19,926 nt of DNA from an uncultured Collinsella sp. (GTDB taxonomy: Bacteria; Actinomycetota; Coriobacteriia; Coriobacteriales; Coriobacteriaceae). The notes beneath the pieces were generated by a model, which saw only the letters and a program-made list of their open reading frames with translations, made no database searches and was not told where the DNA came from. The stretch's first letter is position 1, and each line of letters begins with the position of its first letter. Position numbers and translations under genes: made by a program. Below are positions 13,477-19,926 of this stretch, one piece after another. The stretch is taken from positions 1 through 19,926 of the forward strand of contig CABSMX010000031.1 in assembly GCA_902478945.1 (NCBI GenBank). Direction: 5' to 3'.

Positions 13477-14763
13477 ATGCTTGCCCCTCTTTTCTCAAAG
13501 CCTCAATCATCGCTGTCCGTGCAGGCTAAGCGCCTGGTGGCGATGCGCTTTCTCATCTACACCGGTTTTCAGACCAGCTACTTCATCGGCGTCATCGGAA
13601 CGCTTACCTATGCAGACGATGCCTCGGTCGTGGCGACATCGCTGGCCGTCCTGTTTATGAATGTATTTGTGATCCTGGGATCCTTTGCGGGCGGCGCTGC
13701 GCTCGACGCATGGGGTCCGCGCCGCCATTTCTTGCTGAGCATCGTGGGCGCGCTGGCAACCGGCGCGGCAATCATCGCGTTTGGTAGCGCAACCGGCGTC
13801 GTCCTGCTCGGCGCGGTGTTTCTGGGCTTTGTGATGGGATTCGCCCAGCCCATTGCCACGTCCTATCCGGCCTACCTCACCGATGATCCCGTCGAGCTCA
13901 AAGACATCAACTCCGCCATAACCATGTTCTCCAACGTGAGCATTATCGTCGGCCCCACGCTGGGCGGCTTTGTCGCGGCGGCTACATCGTCACGCGCGGT
14001 GTTCGTGCTCATGATGCTCTTTACCGCGTTGGCGCTCATTGCCGGTTGGGGCTTTAGGCAAAGTGCAGTTCAGGCTGCCACGCACGAAGGCAAACCCTCG
14101 ATCGGCGACATCACATCGGATAAGGCCAGCCAAAGCCCCGACCCCAACATATCTTCCCGCGTCACCTTCGCGACAAGCATCAAGACAGTCTTCACCAACA
14201 GTATCCTCGCCTTGCTGTTCTGCATCATCTTCCTCTCGAACTTTGGTTACGGTGCTTTCGATCCGCTGGAGTCGTTCTTCTACCGCGATGTTCTGCATGT
14301 CGGTGTTGAGTGGATGGGCTGGCTCTCGTCGGCCAGCGGTGTGGGCGCGGTGCTGGGCGCCGTCCTCGCGCTCCGCTTGCCACCGCACCTGGTCAACCTT
14401 AAAACGCTGCTCGTGGCGCTCATGTCCGTGGGCCTGGGAAGCCTGCTCTACGTGGGAACGCCGTACGTAGGCGTAGCTCTTGTCGGCCAGATTGCCCTAG
14501 GCGTGGCCTGGGGCGTCGTCAACCCGCTCCACAACACGATCGTGCAAACGACGGCCCCGCTCGAGCAGCTCGGTCGCGTCAACTCGGTCATGGGTTTTGG
14601 CAACATGTTCGCCGGCGTGGCGCCGCTGGCGATTGCCCCGTGGCTGGCGGCGACGTTTGGCGTGCAGCAGACGCTCGTAGGGGCGGGCATGGTCGTGACG
14701 GCGGTTCCCGCGGCGTTGCTGCTGTTTGGCCGCCGGCATTTTGATCGTGCCGCGAGGCGGTAA
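13477..14763 (+). CDS. Major facilitator superfamily transporter
   Basis: A 428-residue membrane protein with about 12 hydrophobic segments split by a polar central loop near residues 200-235. ATG 13477 was chosen because AAGGAG lies 7 bases upstream; the in-frame ATG 13 codons earlier lacks a site. The short loop between helices 2 and 3 has ALDAWGPRRHFLL, the MFS motif-A position (usually G-x-x-x-D-R-x-G-R-R). Helix 5 carries NVSIIVGPTLGGFVAA, like motif C of drug-proton antiporters. Overall it resembles the MFS_3-type exporters annotated as putative multidrug or macrolide efflux pumps. The substrate is unknown. It is a single-gene unit with its own promoter and dyad; a 65-bp palindrome begins right after its stop codon and would end transcription. 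Confidence 0.9.
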   Translation: MLAPLFSKPQSSLSVQAKRLVAMRFLIYTGFQTSYFIGVIGTLTYADDASVVATSLAVLFMNVFVILGSFAGGAALDAWGPRRHFLLSIVGALATGAAIIAFGSATGVVLLGAVFLGFVMGFAQPIATSYPAYLTDDPVELKDINSAITMFSNVSIIVGPTLGGFVAAATSSRAVFVLMMLFTALALIAGWGFRQSAVQAATHEGKPSIGDITSDKASQSPDPNISSRVTFATSIKTVFTNSILALLFCIIFLSNFGYGAFDPLESFFYRDVLHVGVEWMGWLSSASGVGAVLGAVLALRLPPHLVNLKTLLVALMSVGLGSLLYVGTPYVGVALVGQIALGVAWGVVNPLHNTIVQTTAPLEQLGRVNSVMGFGNMFAGVAPLAIAPWLAATFGVQQTLVGAGMVVTAVPAALLLFGRRHFDRAARR

Positions 14764-14828
14764 AAACCATCACAACATTCGATGAAAATCGCAATTATGC
14801 CGAAAAACGTCGAATGTTGTGATGGTTT
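14764..14828 (+). repeat. Family A 65-bp palindromic element, copy 3
   Basis: It has the same arms as the copy at 9400, in the same orientation, again with 23 bases between them. The centre differs (AAAATCGCAATTATGCCG). It begins the base after the MFS stop codon, so it likely ends that transcript. Confidence 0.9.
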
Positions 14829-14860
14829 GCGCTCCGGGCCAGGTCATCCTGCGAGTCCGG

Positions 14861-14897
14861 CCACCACAAAGGGGCCAGGCACCTTTGTGGTGGTTTT
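14861..14897 (+). repeat. Family B hairpin element, copy 3 (terminator-like)
   Basis: Arms CCACCACAAAGG (14861-14872) and CCTTTGTGGTGG (14882-14893), loop GGCCAGGCA (one base different from the other two full copies), then TTTT. It lies 32 bases after the third 65-bp element, so the two families are stacked here. Confidence 0.88.
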
Positions 14898-14900
14898 GCG

Positions 14901-14925
14901 CCAAAGCGCCCCGTGTGCGCTTTGG
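14901..14925. other. 9-bp perfect inverted repeat upstream of the HAD gene
   Basis: CCAAAGCGC (14901-14909) and GCGCTTTGG (14917-14925) with a 7-base loop, next to a -10-like TATACC at 14926. It may be an operator or a leader hairpin of the HAD gene; no -35 at proper distance was found. Confidence 0.45.
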
Positions 14926-14986
14926 TATACCATGAACGCCACTTCCAGATACACTCCAAATCGCCGCACAACCCAGAAAGGCCCCC

Positions 14987-15808
14987 ATGGACACCACCTT
15001 CAGCCACATCAAAGCCGTGCTCTGCGATCTTGACGGAACGTTGCTCACGAGCCAGCACACGGTGTCCCCGCGCACCGTGGCGGCGATTCGCGCTTTGCGT
15101 GAGCGCGGCGTGCTGTTTGGTCTGTGCACCGGACGCGACGCCCAGGCGACCGAAGCCATGTTTGGGCTCTGGGGTATTGACGGCCTGGTAGACGTGCTGG
15201 TGGGCTGCGGTGGCGCCGAGGTCGTCGACCGTGCGCACGGCATCAACGAGCTGAGCTACCCGCTGCCGGGCGAGACCATCGCGCACATCTGCGAGCACAT
15301 GGCAGGCCTGCCGGCAACGCCCGTTTGCCCTCGGGACGGCGTGCTCTATGTGCCCGAGAGCAATGCATGCGTCGAGCACCTGTCGCGTGTCGACGGCGTG
15401 CCCTACAAGGTGGTCGACTTTGCCGAGTTTTTGCGCGAGCCGCAGACCAAGGTGATGTTTACCATGGCGCCCGAGGTAATGCCGCGGGTGATTGAGCGGG
15501 CGTCGACATTTGCCGATGACACCGTTAAAGCGGCGGCTCTGCAAACCACGCAGCGACTCTACGAGTTCATGGATCCGCGCGTGTCCAAGACGCGCGGCCT
15601 TGTGCGCGTGGCGGAGCTCAACGACATGGAGCTCCAGAACATCTGCGTGTTTGGCGATGCGGACAACGACACCTGCATGGTGGCCGACGCCGGCGTGGGC
15701 GTGGCTATGGCAAATGGCAGCGATGCCACTCGCTCCGCCGCCGATTTTGTAACCGCGAGCAACGACAAAGACGGCATCGCGATCTTTATCGAGGAACATC
15801 TGCTGTAG
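14987..15808 (+). CDS. Cof-type HAD-superfamily (IIB) phosphatase
   Basis: A 273-residue protein preceded by AGAAAGG. It shows the four HAD motifs in order: DLDGTLL with nucleophile D14 and D16, LCTGRD as motif II, a lysine in PQTKVMF as motif III, and FGDADNDTCMV followed by GVAMANGSDATRSAADFVT as motif IV. The large cap between motifs II and III, and the ending pattern DFVTASNDKDGIA, are those of the Cof/YidA branch. Members of this branch hydrolyse phosphorylated sugars, nucleotides or cofactors such as pyridoxal phosphate and flavin mononucleotide. The exact substrate cannot be told from sequence. It stands alone between repeat-rich spacers and has no obvious operon partner. Confidence 0.93.
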   Translation: MDTTFSHIKAVLCDLDGTLLTSQHTVSPRTVAAIRALRERGVLFGLCTGRDAQATEAMFGLWGIDGLVDVLVGCGGAEVVDRAHGINELSYPLPGETIAHICEHMAGLPATPVCPRDGVLYVPESNACVEHLSRVDGVPYKVVDFAEFLREPQTKVMFTMAPEVMPRVIERASTFADDTVKAAALQTTQRLYEFMDPRVSKTRGLVRVAELNDMELQNICVFGDADNDTCMVADAGVGVAMANGSDATRSAADFVTASNDKDGIAIFIEEHLL

Positions 15809-15820
15809 CGCCGGGGGAGA

Positions 15821-15852
15821 ACCGCCACAATGGGGACGGGCGCCTTTGCGGT
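15821..15852 (+). repeat. Degenerate family B hairpin, copy 4
   Basis: ACCGCCACAATGGGGACGGG followed by CGCCTTTGCGGT keeps the spacing and core of the family but the arms have diverged; only about five outer pairs plus scattered inner ones remain. It lies 12 bases after the HAD stop codon. Confidence 0.6.
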
Positions 15853-16171
15853 GACCTCAGGCGATTTGGGCGAGTTGATGCCTGCAATCTGCACGCAAAT
15901 ACAAATATGGTTGTCTGAACATTACGCTTCTAACCACCGATGAGTTAAAGATATTCTCATCAGTTTGGTAGGGTATTCCTCCCGGTAAATGACCTACTGC
16001 TCACGGACGATTTCGACCGGTCACAGGATGTTTGTTCTTGAACAAAATGTTGTGCAAATAAATCTAATGCCATTAAAAAATGATAGGCAATTAAATTACC
16101 AGTAGAAACAAGAAATAGATAACGAATAAATGAAGGAAAATCTGAGTAAATGTCAAGAGAATTGAGAACTT

Positions 16172-16222
16172 GCTACAAAAATCCCGGTTTTGTTGCTCAT
16201 ATATTTAAACAATAGTTACAAT
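16172..16222 (+). promoter_or_regulatory. Promoter of the surface-protein operon with overlapping dyad
   Basis: TTGCTC (16193-16198), an 18-base spacer and TACAAT (16217-16222) form the best promoter in the window. GCTACAAAA (16172-16180) and TTTTGTTGC (16188-16196) form an inverted repeat with one mismatch that runs into the -35 element, as an operator might. Confidence 0.65.
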
Positions 16223-16237
16223 AGCTTTACTAAACGA

Positions 16238-16256
16238 GCGCAATTACATATTGCGC
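16238..16256 (+). promoter_or_regulatory. Leader hairpin of the surface-protein mRNA
   Basis: GCGCAAT (16238-16244) pairs perfectly with ATTGCGC (16250-16256) around TACAT. It would fall about 10 bases after the predicted transcript start. It could stabilise the mRNA 5' end or be a protein site. Confidence 0.5.
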
Positions 16257-16311
16257 AGATGCGTTTGATAGTGAAAGAGCAAGATCGCGGTCTCTTGGGG
16301 AGGAGACATCG

Positions 16312-19300
16312 ATGAAAGCGAATTCAGAAAAAACTAAGCAGAGTAAAAAAGCGACGCGCCGTGTACTGGCAGGCGTTTTGTGCGGAGCATCCGTGTTGAG
16401 CCTGGTACTGTCGCTCGTCATGCCTCCGATCTCGCAGGCCATTGCAAACGATGCCCAGACAGGTTCTACCGAGGCGACCGTTGCAGACGAGAACGTTTTG
16501 GGTGAGGAGGCCGTTGCAGGCAATTCCACGGGCAAAGACGCCGAAAACCAGATTAGTGACGACGCTGAGGGTGGCGCGAGCGAAGACGCCGTCACCGAGG
16601 GTCAGCCGTCCGACGACACGAAGGTCGAGGGCGACACGCAGTCTGCGGATGATGGTGCCAACGGCGATGGTGCAATCGCACTCACTGCAGGAAATGAATC
16701 GTCTTATACAATCAACAGTGGGGATGAACTCAGCAATAAGCTTCTTAACGAGAACTTTCGCGATGCAAAAGGCTGCGCGACTTTTAGCTTGTTAACCGAT
16801 ATTGAATGCAACCAAGAGATTGGGTTTGAACAAACTGTCGACAACCCTATCAATATCACACTAAATCTAAACGGTCACAAGATTAAATATACGAATCAGA
16901 GCCAGCCCCTGTTTAACATCACCGGTGGCGCGACACTTACAATTAAGGATTTAATTAAGGATTCTGATTCTGAGAAAGATCCTGAGAAAGCGAGTGATAA
17001 GGGCATCAAAGTCCAGGAGCTAAATGATCAGGGCCAGAACTTAAATCCCATCAATTATGGTAAAGCAGCAGAGTTGTCTTACAACAATGATGGCATTCCG
17101 TATAGCCTTACCTACTACGTGACCGAATCGTCCCCGAGTACAATAGACATAACCAAGACAACCGAGACGCTTTTCAAACATAGCGTCGATATTAAAGGTG
17201 CCATCGTGGCGTGCGGTGGCAATGAAAACCTGAAGCTCATCAACATCAATGACGGTGGTCATTTCAGTCTTGAGAGCGGCGTGCTCACACAAGAGAAAGA
17301 CTGCAATGTCCGGAACCTGGTGTACGCGGTGAACAAGTCGACCGTCAATATGAACGGTGGTTACGTTTGTGGAGGTTATTGTCCGGACCATGCTGCCGGC
17401 GCAGGAATATCTGTCGAAAATTCGACTCTTAGCATTTCTAACGGCGTAATTGCCGGCAACTGCGCTCCTAGTGGCGGCGGTGTATATGCCAATGGATCTG
17501 CAGTCAAGGTGACCGGCGGCGTAATCTCCGGTAATAGCACTAACAGTAACGGATATGGTGGCGGCATCATGGCCGAAAATGGCGGCAGCGTTACTGTTTC
17601 CGGCGGTTACATTACGAACAATCGCTATGCCAATTTCTGCGGTAGTAAAGGCGATGGTTGTCATGGTGGCGCTGGGCTTGCCACCAGTAACGGCGCCCAT
17701 GTCACCATTTCTGGTGGCCAGATTACTGGCAACTATTCCGAGGAAGCTGGCGGCGGCGTTTACGTTACCAGTAAGTTTCAACCAAATATGACATGGCTCA
17801 ACATTACGGGAGGAAATATTGCCTCTAACGTGAGCCGCCAATCTGAAGGTGCCGGCATCCGAGTGGGCCAGAGGGTTGACGTGATGATTAACGGCCCTAA
17901 AGAAAGTAACGGCACTAAAGAAAGTAAAGTCTACATTACCAACAACACTTGCCTGTCTCGCTTCGACTGGGGCGGTGGCGGTATTTTTGTTCAGGGTAGT
18001 TCGCAAAACGCGGCTGACGCAGGCAGGCTGTTTGTATACAACTCGTATATAAGCACCAATACCGCTGGTGGCTATGGTGGTGGCGTTGCAGTCTGCCCGA
18101 CGGGCAAGACGTTGGTAACGAACACCGACGGCACGGCGATCTTTGGCAACACTGACGCTGGAGGCGCCGATTCTTACGATAGTGAAAACAATAACAATGT
18201 TGGTAACCCCCATCTTTCTGGCGGTGGCGACGGTAAGACAGAAGACAAGGAAGCCTATTACTCGGCCGATAGTAACGGCTATCATGTTTTTCGTAACAGT
18301 GGTCATGCCGATTTCTTCCTCGCGGCGAAAGGTAACACAACGCCGGTCGCAGTGGTAAGCGGCAAGATGCTTGGCGATATAGACGCCAAGTATTCGGGAA
18401 GCATTGAGCTAACGAATTGCATTGCCATCCCCGCCAACGGTGCTGCTCAGGTAAAAAATAGCATCGGTCTGTCTTCGGGTGTTGATACCAGGGATAAAAC
18501 GACGATTGATGCAGTACGGAATAAAGCGACAACTTTCATCACGGGCAACTATTCTTGGGACCATGGTGGCGGCATCATGTCGAATGGCAACTTGTACCTA
18601 GGCGAGCCTGCGGATACGTACATCTTACCGAGCCTTAAGTTGAAGGCAACCAAGGCGCTGATAAATCAGCAGGCCAATCAGCAGACCAATCAAAACATGA
18701 ATTTTCACAAAGGCAAGTTCTCCTTCTCGGTCTACCGTATGGATTCGGATGACGCGACGGAGCCCTATTGGAATGACAAGACATTCAACAGTGGCGGCTG
18801 CACCTTGGTCGGAACCGCCAAGAATGATGGGAGCGGTAACATCACCTTTGACCTTGGCGAACAGTACATTAATAAGGCTGTTAAGGCTAATGAGATTACA
18901 TACTACTTGGTCGAAAATGCTGGCAATGATCCCGGCATCACGTACGATCCCGACATCACGTACGATCCAGCCGTGTACAAGATTGTGGTGAAGGTTCAGG
19001 ACAACACAACGCAACTCATGAAAGTGCCTAGCAGGAAAAATCCAAACTCGGAGGTTCCTCTTTGCATTCACAACTACAAGATCACAAGCGTGAGTCTGGG
19101 AGATTCGCCTAACCCGTTGAAACCGAACGACCAAGGTTATTATTCGATTGTCGGCCCCGACGGGGGAAAGACCTTCACCAACGAGTACACTCGGTACACC
19201 TCCAGAGGCTCCTGGACTCCTAAGGCGACTAAGGTCGTTGAGGGTGGTGAGATGAAGGAGTTTACGCTTCAACTTGCGAAAGACAGCAGATTTAGAGTCG

Positions 19301-19818
19301 AAGACATCGTCGGCACTGCCGTGACCTCTGGCGATAAAAAGAAGCAGACGCTTCCGTTCGTCTTTGATAAGGGGATTGCGTACACGCTCTCTGATATCAC
19401 GAAGGGTCCCTACACTGCTGGTGACACTACGGGTCGTGGCGCTTCCAAGACCTTCACGTACTACATGCGCGAGAAGGACGATAGCTCGATTTTCTCGCAT
19501 TACAAGTTTGATCAGTCGGTCTATAGGTTCACGGTTGTGGCAACGGATAACGCCAAAGGAGGAATCGACTGTGCGGTGACCTACAGGAAGGGAACCGTTG
19601 ACTCCGACGGTACGTGGAAAGCCACCGATACCGATGACCACAAGTTTCCCGACACTACCCCCACCTTCACCAACACCTACTCCACCTCTTTGCCCCTTTC
19701 TGGTATGTCGGGCGTCACTCTGACGTACCTTGCCGGCGCGGCGGTGCTTTGCGCTGCTGCGGCCTGGATGCACATTCGTCGCAAGGCGAATGCGAAGGGA
19801 GGTAAGCGTCGTGAATAA
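16312..19818 (+). CDS. Cell-wall-anchored adhesin: beta-helix plus two Spy0128-like pilin domains, LPLSG sorting signal
   Basis: A 1168-residue surface protein with GGGGAGGAG before ATG 16312. A signal peptide spans residues 1-45 (cleavage after QAIA), followed by an acidic low-complexity stretch to about 125. Residues about 150-770 have repeated short strands with GGG-turn motifs (SGGGVYANGSAVKVTGGVISGN, YGGGIMAENGGSVTVSGG), as in right-handed beta-helix proteins. Two Spy0128/FctA-like domains follow at about 775-960 and 968-1125. Each has the Lys (KATKAL, KATKVV), Glu (YYLVEN, YYMREK) and Asn (FTNEY, FTNTY) pattern that forms an internal isopeptide bond. The C-terminus is a sorting signal: LPLSG (1127-1131), a hydrophobic span, and a basic tail. 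Sortase would attach it to peptidoglycan or a pilus. Base composition is clearly more AT-rich than the housekeeping genes, suggesting transfer. No sortase gene is in the window. The stop overlaps the next gene by 8 bases. Confidence 0.9.
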   Translation: MKANSEKTKQSKKATRRVLAGVLCGASVLSLVLSLVMPPISQAIANDAQTGSTEATVADENVLGEEAVAGNSTGKDAENQISDDAEGGASEDAVTEGQPSDDTKVEGDTQSADDGANGDGAIALTAGNESSYTINSGDELSNKLLNENFRDAKGCATFSLLTDIECNQEIGFEQTVDNPINITLNLNGHKIKYTNQSQPLFNITGGATLTIKDLIKDSDSEKDPEKASDKGIKVQELNDQGQNLNPINYGKAAELSYNNDGIPYSLTYYVTESSPSTIDITKTTETLFKHSVDIKGAIVACGGNENLKLININDGGHFSLESGVLTQEKDCNVRNLVYAVNKSTVNMNGGYVCGGYCPDHAAGAGISVENSTLSISNGVIAGNCAPSGGGVYANGSAVKVTGGVISGNSTNSNGYGGGIMAENGGSVTVSGGYITNNRYANFCGSKGDGCHGGAGLATSNGAHVTISGGQITGNYSEEAGGGVYVTSKFQPNMTWLNITGGNIASNVSRQSEGAGIRVGQRVDVMINGPKESNGTKESKVYITNNTCLSRFDWGGGGIFVQGSSQNAADAGRLFVYNSYISTNTAGGYGGGVAVCPTGKTLVTNTDGTAIFGNTDAGGADSYDSENNNNVGNPHLSGGGDGKTEDKEAYYSADSNGYHVFRNSGHADFFLAAKGNTTPVAVVSGKMLGDIDAKYSGSIELTNCIAIPANGAAQVKNSIGLSSGVDTRDKTTIDAVRNKATTFITGNYSWDHGGGIMSNGNLYLGEPADTYILPSLKLKATKALINQQANQQTNQNMNFHKGKFSFSVYRMDSDDATEPYWNDKTFNSGGCTLVGTAKNDGSGNITFDLGEQYINKAVKANEITYYLVENAGNDPGITYDPDITYDPAVYKIVVKVQDNTTQLMKVPSRKNPNSEVPLCIHNYKITSVSLGDSPNPLKPNDQGYYSIVGPDGGKTFTNEYTRYTSRGSWTPKATKVVEGGEMKEFTLQLAKDSRFRVEDIVGTAVTSGDKKKQTLPFVFDKGIAYTLSDITKGPYTAGDTTGRGASKTFTYYMREKDDSSIFSHYKFDQSVYRFTVVATDNAKGGIDCAVTYRKGTVDSDGTWKATDTDDHKFPDTTPTFTNTYSTSLPLSGMSGVTLTYLAGAAVLCAAAAWMHIRRKANAKGGKRRE
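16941..16994 (+). repeat. Two adjacent in-frame 12-bp tandem duplications in the adhesin gene
   Basis: AATTAAGGATTT/AATTAAGGATTC (16941-16964) and TGAGAAAGATCC/TGAGAAAGCGAG (16971-16994) encode IKDLIKD and SEKDPEKAS. They look like slippage products. Confidence 0.75.
17893..17928 (+). repeat. In-frame 18-bp tandem duplication in the adhesin gene
   Basis: GGCCCTAAAGAAAGTAAC is followed directly by GGCACTAAAGAAAGTAAA, encoding GPKESN-GTKESK in a beta-helix loop. Confidence 0.8.
18664..18687 (+). repeat. In-frame 12-bp tandem duplication in the adhesin gene
   Basis: AATCAGCAGGCC and AATCAGCAGACC, followed by AATC, encode NQQANQQTNQ near the start of the first pilin-type domain. Confidence 0.8.
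18934..18969 (+). repeat. In-frame 18-bp tandem duplication in the first pilin-type domain
   Basis: GGCATCACGTACGATCCC is followed by GACATCACGTACGATCCA, encoding GITYDP-DITYDP a few residues after the YYLVEN glutamate motif. Confidence 0.8.
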
Positions 19819-19901
19819 GAAAGTTTGCTCCTTCCCGATCTTGTTTGCGCTGCTTGCCCTCCTGATCGGCACCTGCGCGGTTGTGTTCCCCGCTTCCGCG
19901 C
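19811..19901 (+). CDS. Secreted protein, N-terminus only (cut by contig end)
   Basis: GTG 19811 follows GGGAGG at good spacing and overlaps the end of the adhesin gene by 8 bases in another frame, indicating translational coupling. The 30 complete codons encode a typical signal peptide: MNKK, a hydrophobic core (FPILFALLALLIG...) and the cleavage site PASA. Genomic sequence ends right there; the following bases are adapter. The mature protein is therefore unknown. From its position it may be a second surface protein or pilus subunit of the same operon, or an accessory factor, but nothing in the sequence decides this. Confidence 0.75.
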
Positions 19902-19926
19902 CTGTCTCTTATACACATCTCCGAGC
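19902..19926. other. Illumina Nextera transposase adapter (artefact)
   Basis: CTGTCTCTTATACACATCT (19902-19920) is the 19-base Tn5 mosaic end used in Nextera libraries, followed by CCGAGC, the start of the read-2 adapter. It is not part of the organism's DNA. Confidence 0.97.

Larger units (their letters stand above)
15809..16311. other. AT-rich regulatory region upstream of the surface-protein operon
   Basis: The first 45 bases are GC-rich and hold a degenerate family B hairpin. From about 15890 the sequence turns sharply AT-rich. Dyads are visible at 15939-15961 (GATGAG/CTCATC), 16031-16046 (TTTGTTC-TT-GAACAAA), 16172-16196 and 16238-16256. A promoter lies at 16193-16222. I see no coding frame with a ribosome site and no tRNA or known riboswitch. 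Confidence 0.7.

Noticed and set aside
16031..16046. SOS (LexA) box resemblance of TTTGTTC-TT-GAACAAA
   Set aside because: The half-sites are in the opposite order to the GAAC...GTTC box of Gram-positive LexA, and the gene downstream is not a repair gene. Kept only as an unassigned dyad.
17340..18100. Possible CRISPR-like or satellite repeat array
   Set aside because: The repetition is at the protein level (GGG turns of a beta-helix) in an open frame; there is no constant direct repeat with unique spacers.
17041..18306. Minus-strand open frame (421 codons) opposite the adhesin
   Set aside because: Its translation is a repetitive Thr/Ile/Val-rich shadow of the Gly/Asn repeats on the coding strand.
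19677..19918. Minus-strand open frames starting MYKRQ and MCIRDR
   Set aside because: Their start codons lie in the Nextera adapter; these are known artefact peptides.

Overview
The window looks like a chromosomal piece of a high-GC, Gram-positive gut actinobacterium of the Coriobacteriia, most likely Collinsella or a close relative. This rests on GC-rich codon use, a GlnA2-type glutamine synthetase next to an actinobacterial GlnR-like regulator, a sortase-anchored surface protein, and dispersed intergenic hairpins of a kind I associate with Collinsella. The taxonomic call is an inference. The last 25 bases are Illumina Nextera transposase adapter, so genomic sequence stops at about 19901, at a contig end.

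Layout. 1-549: 3' part of a LacI/PurR-type repressor. 701-2751: glnA-like gene followed by a GlnR-like orphan OmpR-family regulator, with a candidate GlnR box upstream of glnA. The synthetase keeps the fold and substrate arginines but has lost several metal-site residues. 2960-4420: membrane-anchored HtrA/DegP protease-chaperone behind a terminator-like leader hairpin. 4670-6898: NAD-dependent DNA ligase LigA. 6957-9213 (minus strand): a MATE efflux pump and a BmrR-like MerR regulator, with a MerR-type operator in the pump promoter. 9566-10603: a DUF559/VSR-like nuclease-fold protein enclosed by two inverted, nearly identical 65-bp palindromic elements. 10839-13200: molybdenum cofactor genes moaA and a fused moaC-mobB. 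13477-14763: MFS transporter. 14987-15808: Cof-type HAD phosphatase. 15809-16311: AT-rich regulatory region. 16312-19818: a 1168-residue cell-wall-anchored protein with a beta-helix and two pilin-type isopeptide domains, overlapping the start of a second secreted protein cut off by the contig end.

Two intergenic repeat families cut across this order. Family A is a 65-bp palindrome (9400, 10642, 14764). Family B is a 33-bp hairpin with 12-bp arms CCACCACAAAGG (2756, 13270, 14861, and a degenerate copy at 15821), with a possible relative at 13217. Most copies sit just after stop codons and several are followed by T-tracts, so they can act as terminators, but their sequence conservation suggests mobile REP-like elements.

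The points most worth a second look are the metal-site-depleted glutamine synthetase beside its regulator, the palindrome-flanked nuclease gene, the chimeric surface adhesin with a non-standard LPLSG sorting signal and several small in-frame tandem duplications, and the adapter at the end.
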